The notes beneath the pieces were generated by a model that had not been told where the DNA came from, did no database searches, and worked only from the letters and a program-made list of their open reading frames with translations. A program made the translations under genes and the position numbers. Of a stretch of DNA of 64,000 nucleotides, positions 53,404 through 62,250 are shown one piece after another; the first letter of the stretch is position 1; each line of letters starts with the position of its first letter. Origin of the DNA: Sorangium aterium (GTDB taxonomy: Bacteria; Myxococcota_A; Polyangia; Polyangiales; Polyangiaceae); the NCBI RefSeq assembly GCF_028368935.1, contig NZ_JAQNDK010000004.1:682001-746000 (forward strand), written 5' to 3'.

Positions 53404-54300
53404 ATGAACGGTGATGTGGATTACACGGCTGTCGTTGCCGAGAACCAGCAGCTGAAGCAGCGCATCCGGGAGCTGGAGGAGGCCGAGGAGGCGCGGGATA
53501 GCCTCGAGGCGGCGCTGCGCCAGAGCGAGGAGCATGCGCGCGTCTTTGTCACCTACAGCCCGGCTGCGGTGGCCATGTTCGATAACGACATGCGCTACAT
53601 CCTGGCCAGTCACCGCTGGCGGGAAGATTTCGGCATGAAGGAGCGGGATATCATCGGCCGGTGCCATTACGATCTCTTCCCCGAGATCCCCGAGCACTGG
53701 AGGGCGATCCACCGGCGCTGCCTCGCAGGAGCCACGGAATCGAATGATGAGGAGCCCTTCCCGCGGGCCGACGGGAGCGTCGACTGGGTGCGCTGGAAGA
53801 TCTTTCCCTGGTACAAGTCGATCGGCGAGATCGGCGGGATCATGCTGTTCACGGAGGTGATCACCGACCGGAAGCGGCTCGAGGATACGCTCCGGCTTCA
53901 GGCGAGGACGCTCCTGGAGCTGTCGACGCCCATCGTTCCCATCAGCCAGGGCGTCCTCGTGCTGCCGCTCGTGGGCGTGCTGGACGCGGCGCGGGCGCAG
54001 CAGATGATGGAGAACCTGCTGAGCAAGGTGGTCGAGCGGCAGGCGCGGGTGGCGATCATCGACGTCACCGGCGTGCCGCACATCGACACGGCCTCGGCGA
54101 GCGCCCTCCTGCAGGTGGCGCGGGCGGTCCGGCTGCTCGGGGCGCAGGTCGTCCTGACGGGGATCCGGCCGGAGGTGTCCCAGGCCATCGTCCACCTCGA
54201 CATCGATCTCGCCGGCATCATGACCCGCCGCGACCTGCAGAGCGCGATCTCGTTCGCGACCGGGATGAGCCTGGCATCCGCGTCGCCGTCCAAGCCATGA
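53404..54300 (+). CDS. PAS-STAS protein (RsbR-like stressosome component)
   Basis: ATG 53404 has GAGGG about six bases before it and is preferred to GTG 53338; 298 aa. A short N-terminal coiled coil (VAENQQLKQRIRELEEAEEA) leads to a PAS domain (about 45-165; YSPAAVAMFDNDMRYILASHRW, GRCHYDLFPEIPEHW, VRWKIFPWY). A C-terminal STAS domain follows (about 190-290; VPISQGVLVLPLVGVLDAARA and IIDVTGVPHIDTASASALLQVARA), with Thr residues where RsbR proteins are phosphorylated. RsbR-type proteins scaffold the stressosome and are usually next to RsbS/RsbT genes, which are absent here. The PAS domain suggests a small-molecule or light/redox input. Confidence 0.87.
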   Translation: MNGDVDYTAVVAENQQLKQRIRELEEAEEARDSLEAALRQSEEHARVFVTYSPAAVAMFDNDMRYILASHRWREDFGMKERDIIGRCHYDLFPEIPEHWRAIHRRCLAGATESNDEEPFPRADGSVDWVRWKIFPWYKSIGEIGGIMLFTEVITDRKRLEDTLRLQARTLLELSTPIVPISQGVLVLPLVGVLDAARAQQMMENLLSKVVERQARVAIIDVTGVPHIDTASASALLQVARAVRLLGAQVVLTGIRPEVSQAIVHLDIDLAGIMTRRDLQSAISFATGMSLASASPSKP

Positions 54301-55087
54301 CGCACCTTGCCCGAGGGCTGCTGCTGCAGAAGCACCCGGGCAGCACCCGCCTGCTGCTCCAGCAGCACGGGGTTGTCTGATATAACGGATCCACGTCTTT
54401 TGAAGCGGACATAAGCCTGGTACGCCGCATGCAGAATGCAGAACGCAACCCGCAGCGGCGCAACGAGCGTCGAGCTTCTTTCCTGACAGAGTGCGCGGCG
54501 TGTGCCGCGCGCGGCCAGTTTCCTTCGCTGCCGGGAGGCGTCGGGGCCATCGAGCCCTCTCTGAATTCTCCCCCGGGGCGGCGCGCTGGAGCGCGAGCGC
54601 GCGGTCACAAGGCCGAGCGCATCTGCGGTGCTTCCGCCCGACCTGCTCTGCTGGCCACGGTGAAGGCTTGGTCCGCGCAATGCAATGCGTCAGGACGAGT
54701 GTTGACCTGAAGAGAGCCATGAAAGATCCAGTGATCGCGCCCCGCGCGGTCTCATCCATTCTCGTGAGCACGATCCTGACGAACGCCCTCCCGGGCGCGC
54801 CAGGCGTCGTGTGGCGTCGACTCGCGACGCGCTCCGAGCTCTGCGCGCAGGCGCTCTCCTGGCGCTCGCAGCGGCTCGCGCCCCGCCGGATCGGCGCTGA
54901 CGTCGAGCGATGGACCGCCACGCGCTGTAGGGGCGCCGCGCTCGCGGCGCTCTAGCTCGAAGGCCTCTCACATTCTCAGCACAGGAGCGGGCGCCTGGTC
55001 GGCGCGCGGCCTCGTGCGCCCTGGGCGCGGCTGCCCGGCGCCGATGGCCGCCGCGTGACCGCGCGATCGCGCCATGGAGTCATCGTC
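54301..55087. other. Intergenic region before the amidohydrolase operon
   Basis: This is 787 bases with no firmly supported gene. A 78-codon frame at 54720-54955 (MKDPVIAPRAV...) has only a weak AGAGAG site and no motif, so I do not call it. The left end has short CTGCTG/CAGCAG hairpins and an AT-rich GATATAACGGAT (54379-54390) that could be a promoter. The promoter of the operon starting at 55088 must be somewhere here. Confidence 0.45.
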
Positions 55088-56617
55088 ATGAGCGTCTCAT
55101 CCTCTCACCTCTCGCTGAAAGACGGCAAGAAGACCTCTCGCTCGCGGGTGGTGCGCGACAAGCTCGATTACCCGGTGATCGACACCGATCTGCACACGAT
55201 CGAGTTCGCCCCGATCCTCGAGGATTACATCGCGAAGTACGGCGGCGCGAAGTCCGTCGACGAGTTCCGCGACGCGATCAACCGGGGCTTCGGCTACCTG
55301 AGCAACGAGTGGTACGAGCTCACGCCCGAGCAGCGCGCGGCGCAGCGCTCGGTCCGCCCGCCGTGGTGGGCGCTGCCGACGAAGAACACCCTCGATCTCG
55401 CCACGGTGTCGCTGCCCAGCCTGCTGCACGAGCGGCTCGGCGAGTCGGGGACGGACTACGCGGTTCTTTTCCCGAACGTCTCCACGTTCGCCACCCACGT
55501 CGGCAAGGAGGATCTGCGCCGGGTGCTCATCCGCGCGGTCAATGCCTATCACGCCGACGTGTACCGGCCGTACGCCGACCGCCTCACGCCTGTCGCGGCC
55601 ATCCCGCTGCACACGCCGCAGGAGGGCGTCGAAGAGCTCGAGTTCGCCGTGCGTGAGCTCGGCCTCAAGGTCGCCCTCATCCCGGGCAACCTCCGGCGGC
55701 CGATCCGGTCGGTGGCCGAGAAGTACCCGTCGCGGCACCACCCGGACGTCGCGCGGCACGCGAACTGGCTCGACACGTTCGGCGTGGACAGCGAGCACAA
55801 CTACGACCCGTTCTGGGCCAAGGCGGTCGAGCTCAGGACGGTGCTGACCACCCACTCCGCCGGGATGGGGTGGACCAGCCGCAGCTCGGTCTCGAGCTAC
55901 ATGTACAATCACATCGGCCACTTCGCCTCCGCCTCCGAGGCGCTCGCGAAGTCGCTCTTCTTCAGCGGCGTGACCCGCCGGTTCCCCGATCTCCGCGTCG
56001 GCTTCCTCGAGGGAGGGGCGGCGTGGGGCGCGACGCTGTTCGCGGATCTGGTGGGACACTGGGAGAAGCGCAACGGCAGGGCGGTCCAGAACTACAACCC
56101 CGATCTGATCGACGCGAAGCTGCTGTACGCGCTGTACCAGCAGTACGGCGGAGAGGAGGTCGCGGCGCGGCTCGGCGACATCAACGCTGTCCTCGGCGGG
56201 GCGCTCGGCGTCTCGAACAACTCGCGGAGGCAGCCGCAGGACGCGGGCGCGCTCGACGACTTCGCGGCGGCGGGCATCGAGCGGATCGAGGACATCCGGG
56301 ACCGGTACGTGCCGAACTTCTACTTCGGCTCGGAGGCGGACGACCCCACGATCGCGTACGCGTTCAACACGAAGGTCAACCCGCTCGGCGTGCAGCTCAA
56401 CGCCTTCTGGGCGTCGGACAGCGGCCACTGGGACGTGCCGGATCTGACCGAGGTCCTCGCGGACACCTGGAGCCTCGTCGAGCGCGGGGCGCTCACGGAG
56501 GCGAACTTCCGCGATCTCGTGTTCACCCATCCCTACAACTTCTTTGCCGGCAAGAACCCCGGCTTCTTCGCCGGGACCGCGGTCGAGCAGAAGCTGCGGA
56601 AGAGCAAGGCGGCCTGA
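55088..56617 (+). CDS. Amidohydrolase (amidohydrolase_2 family)
   Basis: ATG 55088 gives a 509 aa cytoplasmic protein. N-terminal VIDTDLHTIEF stands for the D-x-D-x-H-x-x-E metal motif of the amidohydrolase_2 branch that includes aromatic decarboxylases. Further strand-end residues are LFPNVSTFATH, AAIPLHTPQ, LTTHSAGMGW (His) and VGFLEGGAAW. The final motif is FYFGSEADDPT instead of the usual GSDYPH. Relatives cut or decarboxylate cyclic or aromatic acids. It is the first gene of a run with a porin, an ABC importer and a sigma-54 activator, so it probably processes the imported compound. Confidence 0.87.
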   Translation: MSVSSSHLSLKDGKKTSRSRVVRDKLDYPVIDTDLHTIEFAPILEDYIAKYGGAKSVDEFRDAINRGFGYLSNEWYELTPEQRAAQRSVRPPWWALPTKNTLDLATVSLPSLLHERLGESGTDYAVLFPNVSTFATHVGKEDLRRVLIRAVNAYHADVYRPYADRLTPVAAIPLHTPQEGVEELEFAVRELGLKVALIPGNLRRPIRSVAEKYPSRHHPDVARHANWLDTFGVDSEHNYDPFWAKAVELRTVLTTHSAGMGWTSRSSVSSYMYNHIGHFASASEALAKSLFFSGVTRRFPDLRVGFLEGGAAWGATLFADLVGHWEKRNGRAVQNYNPDLIDAKLLYALYQQYGGEEVAARLGDINAVLGGALGVSNNSRRQPQDAGALDDFAAAGIERIEDIRDRYVPNFYFGSEADDPTIAYAFNTKVNPLGVQLNAFWASDSGHWDVPDLTEVLADTWSLVERGALTEANFRDLVFTHPYNFFAGKNPGFFAGTAVEQKLRKSKAA

Positions 56618-56698
56618 ACGTGGAGCGCCGGGGCGGGGCGACGGAAGCGGCCCCGCCCGACGGTAACTGTGAATCAACGAACCCCTCTGGATCCATTC

Positions 56699-58288
56699 AT
56701 GCGTTTGCTCGACCGCTCAAGAACCGCCCTCTCATCGATCCTCGCGACGACGACCATCGTCCTTTGCGTGACGCAGGCGAGTGCGCAGAACCCGCCCGGC
56801 AGAACCCAGGGTGAGCGTCCTGTACCTGCGCCCGGTGGTGCGGCCCCCGCGCCTGCCGGCGTGGCCCCCGGCGCCGCGGCGCCTGTGCCCGCTGGCGCGG
56901 CGCCTGCGCCTGCTGGCGCGGCTCCGACGCCCGCGGGCGCGACGCCTGCTGGCGCGGCCCCCGCCGCGCCGGGCGCCGCGGCCGCCGCCCCGGCTGCTCC
57001 CGGCGCGCCGCCCCCCGGCACCCCGCCCGCGGGCGACGCGGCCGCGGAGGCCTTCGTCGAGCCCGATCCCAACGCCGTCACGCGCGACGACCTGCAAGGG
57101 CTCGTCACCGACCTCGAGAACTTCAAGTTCCAGTGGCAGCGAGAGCGCGACCTCCACACCGCCCTCTCGACCCGCTCCCTCCTCGTCGGCGGCGTCATCC
57201 AGGCGCGCATCGGATGGACGGAGCAGCCGGTGAACACGGCGACCTCGAACGATCGCAAGGTGACGTTCGACACGGGCGCCGCGACCCTCACGTTCAATGG
57301 CATCCTCTACAAGGACTACGAGGAAGGCCGCAACCTGACCTACTCGGTGCGCTTCGGCGCCTCGCCCCAGCAGGCGAGCAACAACAGCTTCCTCAACCTG
57401 CTGGACGCGCAGCTGGCGTACTCCGTGCTCCCCACCCTCGCCCCCGAGGACTGGGTCCTTCAGGTCACCCTGGGCCAGCAGCTCCTGCCGTTCGGGCTGG
57501 AGGTCCCCGCGAGCGAGGAGCTGAAGCCGGTGATCACCAACGCGCAGTTCACGACGAAGCTCGGGCTGAACCGGCGCGACCTCGGGCTCATCGTCCGCGG
57601 CGACATCCTGCCGCAGGTGGACTACGGCTACAACTACCGGGCGCCCATCCTCGCCTACGCGATCGGCATCGTCAACGGGAGCGGGCCGAACACGACCGAC
57701 GACAACAGCGAGAAGGACATCATCGGCCGCCTCGCGTTCACCGTGCCGTCCGACTACAACTCCATCCTCCGCCAGATCACGCTCGGCGGGAGCGCGTACA
57801 TCGGCTGGCAGAACACGTTCCTCAAGGACGAGAAGAAGACGCTGTCCGGAAAGGGCGTCAAGCGCCGCTTCGGCGGCGATATCTACTACAACCACTATCC
57901 GATCGGCGTCACCTACGAGTTCATCTACGGCCAGGACGACGCGACGCTCGGGACGACGGCAGAGGACCCTCGGAAGACGAGGCAAACCAGCCTGTCGCAC
58001 GTGGCGACCTTCTTCTACAACTGGGGCGAGCAGTTCCTGAGGGGCTACCGCAACCAGGGCCGCTACGACGACTGGTGGCCGAAGACCTACCAGCCGTTCC
58101 TCCGCGTCGACCTCTTCGACCCGAGCACCGAGGTGAAAGAGAACCGGGTCGACGTCTACACGCTCGGCTTCAACGTCTTCTTCGCGGAGACGACGAAGTT
58201 CCAGCTCAACCTCAACCGTCGAGACGACCGCACGAGCACAGAGGGGGCCACGCACGAAATCCTAGCCCAGCTCCAAGGCGGCTTCTGA
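56699..58288 (+). CDS. Outer-membrane porin (OprP/OprO-like) with Pro-Ala linker
   Basis: ATG 56699 starts a cleavable signal peptide (LATTTIVLCVTQASAQ); an upstream GTG 56669 is possible. 529 aa. After cleavage comes a low-complexity linker (residues about 40-115; repeats of APAGAAP), then a short coiled segment (QGLVTDLENFKFQWQRERDL) and a beta-barrel: alternating aromatic strands such as GVIQARIGW, ATLTFNGILYKDYEEG, LTYSVRFGA, and the C-terminal Phe of outer-membrane proteins. PYGLE-type text LLPFGLEVPASEELKPV is typical of phosphate-selective-porin-like channels. It should let the substrate of the ABC importer cross the outer membrane. Confidence 0.83.
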   Translation: MRLLDRSRTALSSILATTTIVLCVTQASAQNPPGRTQGERPVPAPGGAAPAPAGVAPGAAAPVPAGAAPAPAGAAPTPAGATPAGAAPAAPGAAAAAPAAPGAPPPGTPPAGDAAAEAFVEPDPNAVTRDDLQGLVTDLENFKFQWQRERDLHTALSTRSLLVGGVIQARIGWTEQPVNTATSNDRKVTFDTGAATLTFNGILYKDYEEGRNLTYSVRFGASPQQASNNSFLNLLDAQLAYSVLPTLAPEDWVLQVTLGQQLLPFGLEVPASEELKPVITNAQFTTKLGLNRRDLGLIVRGDILPQVDYGYNYRAPILAYAIGIVNGSGPNTTDDNSEKDIIGRLAFTVPSDYNSILRQITLGGSAYIGWQNTFLKDEKKTLSGKGVKRRFGGDIYYNHYPIGVTYEFIYGQDDATLGTTAEDPRKTRQTSLSHVATFFYNWGEQFLRGYRNQGRYDDWWPKTYQPFLRVDLFDPSTEVKENRVDVYTLGFNVFFAETTKFQLNLNRRDDRTSTEGATHEILAQLQGGF

Positions 58289-58290
58289 GG

Positions 58291-58413
58291 AGCGATGCTC
58301 GCCCGCTTCGGATACGGGCCCACCTCGACGTCTTCGGTGCTCGGCGTACCGGAGTACGCCTGCGCGCCGAAGACGCCGATCTGGGCCCGTCTCCTGTGCG
58401 GGCGAGCATCGCT
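58291..58413 (+). repeat. 123-base imperfect inverted repeat between porin and binding-protein genes
   Basis: Both ends carry AGCGATGCTCGCCCGC and its complement (58291-58306 and 58398-58413). Inside, ACGGGCCCA, GTCTTCGG and GGCGTAC each have a matching complement at the right distance, converging on GGCGTACCGGAGTACGCC. It begins three bases after the porin stop and ends 37 bases before the binding-protein start. It would form a very stable branched or interrupted hairpin. Confidence 0.88.
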
Positions 58414-58449
58414 CGGCGACGCGTGGCAATGAATTCAGTGAGGAAAAAT

Positions 58450-59532
58450 ATGAGACGAGCTTTGATTTTTGTGCAGATGTTGGTGGCGGCGATTTTGACG
58501 TTGTCTGCGCATGTGGCGCGGGCGGACGCGCCTAGCGTCATCCGGGTGGCGTTCGCGGGGGTGGGGATCGGGAACCGGCCGTTCGTCGGCGGTAGCAGCT
58601 TGAGCGTGGTGCACGCGCGGGGGCTCCTGGAGGAGGAGTTCAAGAAGGACAACATCAAGATCGAGTGGTCCTTCTTCAAGGGCGCCGGGCCCGCCGTCAA
58701 CGAGGCGTACGCGAACCACCTGCTCGATTTCGCGCTCCAGGGAGACCTGCCGTCGAGCATCGGGAGGGCAGGGGGGCTCAAGACGAAGCTCCTCGCGGGG
58801 GTGTCGACGAGGCAGCACACCTACCTGGCCGTCCCGGCGGACTCGTCGATCGCGTCGCTCGCGGACCTCAAGGGGAAGAAGGTCGCCCTCTTCAAGGGCA
58901 CGAACCTGCAGCTCGCCGTCAACAAGATCCTCGCGGGCAGCGGCTTGTCGGAGCGCGATCTCCGGATCCTCAACATGGACTCCGCGACCGCGAAGGCGGC
59001 GCTGGCGACCAGGGACATCGACGCCGCCTTCGGCGGATACGACCTCCTCACGCTCCAGGATCAAGGGGTCGCCAAGATCGTCTACTCGACGAAGAACGAC
59101 TCGCCGGCCTACCTGCGGCACGCCCACCTGATCGTCACCGAGGACTTCGCGAACAAGTATCCGGACATCACGAAGCGCGTCGTCAAGGTCGTCGTGCAGG
59201 CCGCCCACTGGATCGCGCAGAACGAGGCCAACCCGGCGCCGATCTACCAGCTCTGGTCCAAGTCGGGGGTGCCGTACTCGAACTTCAAGGCGGACCAGAC
59301 GGGCGACTCGCTCAAGGTGCGCGCGAGCCCCCTGTTCGATGAATACCTGATCTCCCGCTACAAGGCGGCCGTCGTCGACGCGAAGCGGTTCGGCCTGATC
59401 AGGAACACGTTCGACGTCGACTCCTGGATCGATCTGCGGTTCCTGAACGCGGCGCTGAAGGAGCTGAACCTCGAGGGCTACTGGCCCGAGTTCGACGTGA
59501 ACGGGAAGGTCAAGCACCCCGGGAGGTCATGA
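58450..59532 (+). CDS. ABC transporter substrate-binding protein (SsuA/NMT1-like)
   Basis: ATG 58450 has GAGG 6-7 bases before it and starts a signal peptide (ALIFVQMLVAAILTLSAHVARADA); ATG 58429 is an alternative. 360 aa. The type II periplasmic binding fold of the nitrate/sulfonate/taurine group is visible: FAGVGIGNRPFVGG, KGAGPAVNEAYANHLLDFAL, SLADLKGKKVALFKGTNLQLAV, DIDAAFGGYDLLTL. These proteins bind anionic small molecules such as alkanesulfonates, nitrate or aromatic acids. The porin and amidohydrolase upstream argue for an organic acid rather than nitrate. Confidence 0.9.
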   Translation: MRRALIFVQMLVAAILTLSAHVARADAPSVIRVAFAGVGIGNRPFVGGSSLSVVHARGLLEEEFKKDNIKIEWSFFKGAGPAVNEAYANHLLDFALQGDLPSSIGRAGGLKTKLLAGVSTRQHTYLAVPADSSIASLADLKGKKVALFKGTNLQLAVNKILAGSGLSERDLRILNMDSATAKAALATRDIDAAFGGYDLLTLQDQGVAKIVYSTKNDSPAYLRHAHLIVTEDFANKYPDITKRVVKVVVQAAHWIAQNEANPAPIYQLWSKSGVPYSNFKADQTGDSLKVRASPLFDEYLISRYKAAVVDAKRFGLIRNTFDVDSWIDLRFLNAALKELNLEGYWPEFDVNGKVKHPGRS

Positions 59533-59599
59533 GAGGAGCGCGCGGCGAAGGGGCCCAGCGCAGGGCAGGGCGGAACGCCACGAGAGAAAGGCAACCAAG

Positions 59600-60460
59600 A
59601 TGACGCAGCAGGGAATTCAAGAAAGCCAGACCCAGGCCGCCTACAAGCTCGAGGCGCCCGACGTGGCGCTGCCCGCGGGCCGCGCCTCCCGGCTCCTGTC
59701 GCGGCGGGTGGGCAACGTCGCCGTGGGGCTCGTCTTCCCGGCGGCGCTCCTCCTCGCGTGGAGCTACGCCTCGCAGCGCGAGCTGATCCCGGCGCAGATC
59801 CTGCCGGCGCCAGGGCTCGTCCTGCAGACGCTGACCGAGCTCGCGAGCTCGGGCGATCTGCACACGAACATCGCCGTCAGCCTCGGCCGCGTCCTCGGCG
59901 GCTTCGCCGCGGGCGGCGCGGCGGGCCTCGCGCTCGGCATCGCCATGGGGCTCTCGCGGCGGATCGAGGAGCACGTCCACCCGCTCTTCAAGGCGCTCTC
60001 GCAGGTCCCCGCCCTCGCGTGGCTTCCGCTGGTCATGATGGTGGCGGGGATCGGCGAGTCGCTCAAGCTGATCCTCATCGCGCAGGCGAGCCTCATCCCG
60101 GTGGCGATCAACACGTTCCAGGGCATCAAGAACGTGCCGAGATCGTACATCGAGGTGGCCCGGGTCTTCCGGTTCAGCCATGCTCAGCTGCTCCGGAAGG
60201 TCGTGCTCCCCGCCGCGGTGCCGTCCATCGCCGTCGGCATCCGTTACGGCCTGACGCAAGCGTGGCTGTCGCTCGTCACGGTCGAGCTCCTGGCGTCCTC
60301 CGAGGGCGTCGGATTCCTGATCGTCTGGGGCCGCCAGCTGTTCCAGCTCGACGTGGTGCTCGCGGCGATCCTCGTCGTGGGGATCGTCGGGCTCGTGCTC
60401 GACAAGGGGCTCGAGGCGATCGAGGCCCGCCTCCTCCGCTGGCGGCGGGCGGCCCTGTAA
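59600..60460 (+). CDS. ABC transporter permease (SsuC-like), first of two
   Basis: A 286 aa membrane protein with about six hydrophobic segments. The EAA loop that contacts the ATPase is present (EVARVFRFSHAQLLRKVVLPAAVPSI), as are ALAWLPLVMMVAGIGES and ILPAPGLVLQTL, typical of the nitrate/sulfonate/taurine permease group. Most SsuC-type systems use a homodimer; here a second, different permease gene follows after 32 bases, so this importer probably has a heterodimeric channel. Confidence 0.92.
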   Translation: MTQQGIQESQTQAAYKLEAPDVALPAGRASRLLSRRVGNVAVGLVFPAALLLAWSYASQRELIPAQILPAPGLVLQTLTELASSGDLHTNIAVSLGRVLGGFAAGGAAGLALGIAMGLSRRIEEHVHPLFKALSQVPALAWLPLVMMVAGIGESLKLILIAQASLIPVAINTFQGIKNVPRSYIEVARVFRFSHAQLLRKVVLPAAVPSIAVGIRYGLTQAWLSLVTVELLASSEGVGFLIVWGRQLFQLDVVLAAILVVGIVGLVLDKGLEAIEARLLRWRRAAL

Positions 60461-60492
60461 CATCTCACCGGAACCTTACCGGAGATCGAACG

Positions 60493-61275
60493 ATGAGCGC
60501 CATCACCCATGCTCTGATCCAGCCGCGGCTGCGGCGCGGCCTGGTCCTGCCCGTCCTGCTGTTCGTCGCGTGGCTCGTGGTCTGCCGCTACGAGCTCGCC
60601 AACACCCGCATCCTGGTGCCGCCGCTCGCGGTCTGGGAGGCCGCGAGGGCGCTTCATGAGAGCGGCGAGCTCTGGGGCCACCTGAGCGCCAGCCTCGTCC
60701 GGGATCTCCTTGGGCTCGCGCTGGGCGTCGTGGCGGGCGGCGCCGTCGGCGGCCTCCTCGCCGTCTCGCGCTCCGCCGACAAGCTGTTCTCACCGAGCTT
60801 CCACGCCGCGAAGCAGGTCGCGCTGTTCGCGTGGATCCCGCTCATGTCGGTGTGGCTCGGCGTCGGCGAGCAGGCGAAGGTCGCCTTCATCGCGCTCTCC
60901 GCCTTCTACCCGGTCGTCGTGAACACCTATGAAGGCGTGCGGAGCGTCGGTGTCGAGCACATCGAGGTGGCGCGGGTGCTCCGCTTCTCGCGGTGGCAGA
61001 TCCTCCGCAAGGTCATCCTGCCGTCCGCCGCGCCGTCGCTCTTCGCGGGCGTGCACCAGGGGCTCATCTACGCGTGGCTCGGCACGCTCGGGGCCGAGTA
61101 CCTGCTCGAGCCCGCCCCCGGGATCGGCAGCTTGATGGTGGACGGGCGCGAGCGCTTCGCCATGGATGTCGTGCTGGTCGGGCTCATCGTGTCCGGCCTC
61201 GTGGGCTTCGGCCTGAACGCGCTGGCCAAGGCGGCGGAAGACCGCCTGTTGCGATGGCGTGTCCGCGGCGTGTGA
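60493..61275 (+). CDS. ABC transporter permease (SsuC-like), second of two
   Basis: A 260 aa membrane protein homologous in layout to the preceding gene: ILVPPLAVWEAARAL, VALFAWIPLMSVWLGVGEQAK, and the EAA loop EVARVLRFSRWQILRKVILPSAAPSL. It lacks the longer N-terminal tail of its partner. The pair presumably arose by duplication and forms a heterodimer. A short in-frame AACGT-repeat starts immediately after the stop codon. Confidence 0.92.
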   Translation: MSAITHALIQPRLRRGLVLPVLLFVAWLVVCRYELANTRILVPPLAVWEAARALHESGELWGHLSASLVRDLLGLALGVVAGGAVGGLLAVSRSADKLFSPSFHAAKQVALFAWIPLMSVWLGVGEQAKVAFIALSAFYPVVVNTYEGVRSVGVEHIEVARVLRFSRWQILRKVILPSAAPSLFAGVHQGLIYAWLGTLGAEYLLEPAPGIGSLMVDGRERFAMDVVLVGLIVSGLVGFGLNALAKAAEDRLLRWRVRGV

Positions 61276-61332
61276 ACGTGGTCAACGTCGTCAACGTCTT
61301 CAACGTTTGATTCCGTCTGCTTCGTCTGCTTC
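61276..61332 (+). repeat. 9-base tandem repeats in the permease-ATPase gap
   Basis: Units AACGTGGTC, AACGTCGTC and AACGTCTTC follow in a row, then two CGTCTGCTT units lead to the GAGGAGG-type ribosome site of the ATPase gene. The AACGTGGTC core recalls the hairpin repeats at 19868 and 31785, but the paired right arm and conserved flank are missing. Confidence 0.6.
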
Positions 61333-61344
61333 GAGGAGGAACTC

Positions 61345-62100
61345 ATGGGCTCGCCTGGAGTCATCAACATTCGCGACGTCAGCAAGAAGTACGTGGTCAA
61401 GGACAAGCCGCTGGAGGTCCTCCGCGGGATCGGCCTGACCATTCACCCCGGCGAGTTCATCAGCGTCGTGGGCACGAGCGGTTGCGGGAAGTCGACGCTC
61501 CTCCGGCTCCTCGTCGGGCTGGACGGCGACTACGAGGGCGACATCCTCGTCGGCGGCGCGCGCGTCGAGGGGACGAGCCTCGATCGGGGCATCGTCTTCC
61601 AGGAGCACCGGCTCTTCCCCTGGCTCACCATCGAGCAGAACGTCGCGCTCGGGCTCGAGAGCTCGGCGTGGACGCAGGCCGACAAGGCCCGCGCTGTCGA
61701 CGAGCACCTCGAGCTCGTGGGCCTGTCGGCGTTCAAGCGGGCCTACCCGCACCAGCTCTCCGGCGGGATGGCCCAGCGGGCGGCGATCGCGCGAGGGCTC
61801 GTCAACCGGCCGGGCATCCTGCTGCTCGACGAGCCGTTCGGCGCGCTCGACGCGCTGACCCGCGCGAAGCTGCAGCAGGAGCTCCAGCGCATCTGGCAGG
61901 AGGAGCAGATCACGATGATCCTCGTCACGCACGACGTCGAGGAGGCCGTGTTCCTCGGCGATCGCGTCGTCGTGCTCGAACCGCGGCCCGGGAGGATCAA
62001 GCGCGTCGTCCCCGTCAGCGCGCCGCGCCCGAGGTCCCGCACCGACCACGAGATCAAGGCCCTCGTCGACGAGGTGCGCGGCTATCTCCTCGAGGCGTAG
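61345..62100 (+). CDS. ABC transporter ATPase (SsuB-like)
   Basis: A 251 aa nucleotide-binding subunit with all motifs: Walker A GTSGCGKST, Q-loop VFQEHRLFPWL, signature LSGGMAQRAAIARGL, Walker B ILLLDEPFGALDAL and H-loop LVTHDVEEA. PFGALDALTR is typical of the nitrate/sulfonate/taurine group. A strong ribosome site (GAGGAGG-like, about 61333-61339) precedes the start. It powers the importer made with the two permeases and the binding protein upstream. Confidence 0.95.
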   Translation: MGSPGVINIRDVSKKYVVKDKPLEVLRGIGLTIHPGEFISVVGTSGCGKSTLLRLLVGLDGDYEGDILVGGARVEGTSLDRGIVFQEHRLFPWLTIEQNVALGLESSAWTQADKARAVDEHLELVGLSAFKRAYPHQLSGGMAQRAAIARGLVNRPGILLLDEPFGALDALTRAKLQQELQRIWQEEQITMILVTHDVEEAVFLGDRVVVLEPRPGRIKRVVPVSAPRPRSRTDHEIKALVDEVRGYLLEA

Positions 62101-62163
62101 CGCGACGGATCGAGGCGCAGCGTGACGGAAGGCCAGAAGCCATCCGAGACAACCGGTGGGGTC

Positions 62164-62187
62164 GCGCCAGAGAAAGATCTCTGGCGC
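62164..62187 (+). terminator. Perfect hairpin after the ABC operon, just upstream of the activator promoter
   Basis: GCGCCAGAGA (62164-62173) and TCTCTGGCGC (62178-62187) form a ten-pair stem around AAGA... loop bases 62174-62177. It is 63 bases after the ATPase stop and 17 bases before a TATAAT box. There is no T-run. It could end the operon transcript, serve as an operator for the activator gene, or both. Confidence 0.55.
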
Positions 62188-62204
62188 ATGGCAGGTGCAT
62201 CCGT

Positions 62205-62210
62205 TATAAT
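62205..62210 (+). promoter_or_regulatory. TATAAT -10 box before the sigma-54 activator gene
   Basis: An exact TATAAT stands at 62205-62210, 36 bases before the gene's start codon, in an otherwise GC-rich region. No good TTGACA lies at the right distance. The hairpin 62164-62187 occupies the -35 area, so a regulator could control access there. Confidence 0.5.
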
Positions 62211-62229
62211 GGATGAACCGTCCGCTATC

Positions 62230-62250
62230 ATGGTGAGTGAAGCCCGATGA
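62230..62250 (+). other. Possible six-codon leader ORF overlapping the activator start
   Basis: ATG 62230 opens a frame MVSEAR that stops at TGA 62248-62250, overlapping the activator ATG 62247 as ATGA. The activator lacks a clear ribosome site of its own, so its translation may depend on the short frame. This may also be chance. Confidence 0.25.

Noticed and set aside
54720-54955. A 78-codon open frame before the amidohydrolase operon
   Set aside because: Weak ribosome site, no motif and composition like random high-GC sequence; kept as a remark only.
62182-62198. Sigma-54 promoter (GG-N10-GC) in front of the activator gene
   Set aside because: TGGC and TGCA are present but the GG-to-GC spacing is 12 instead of 10.
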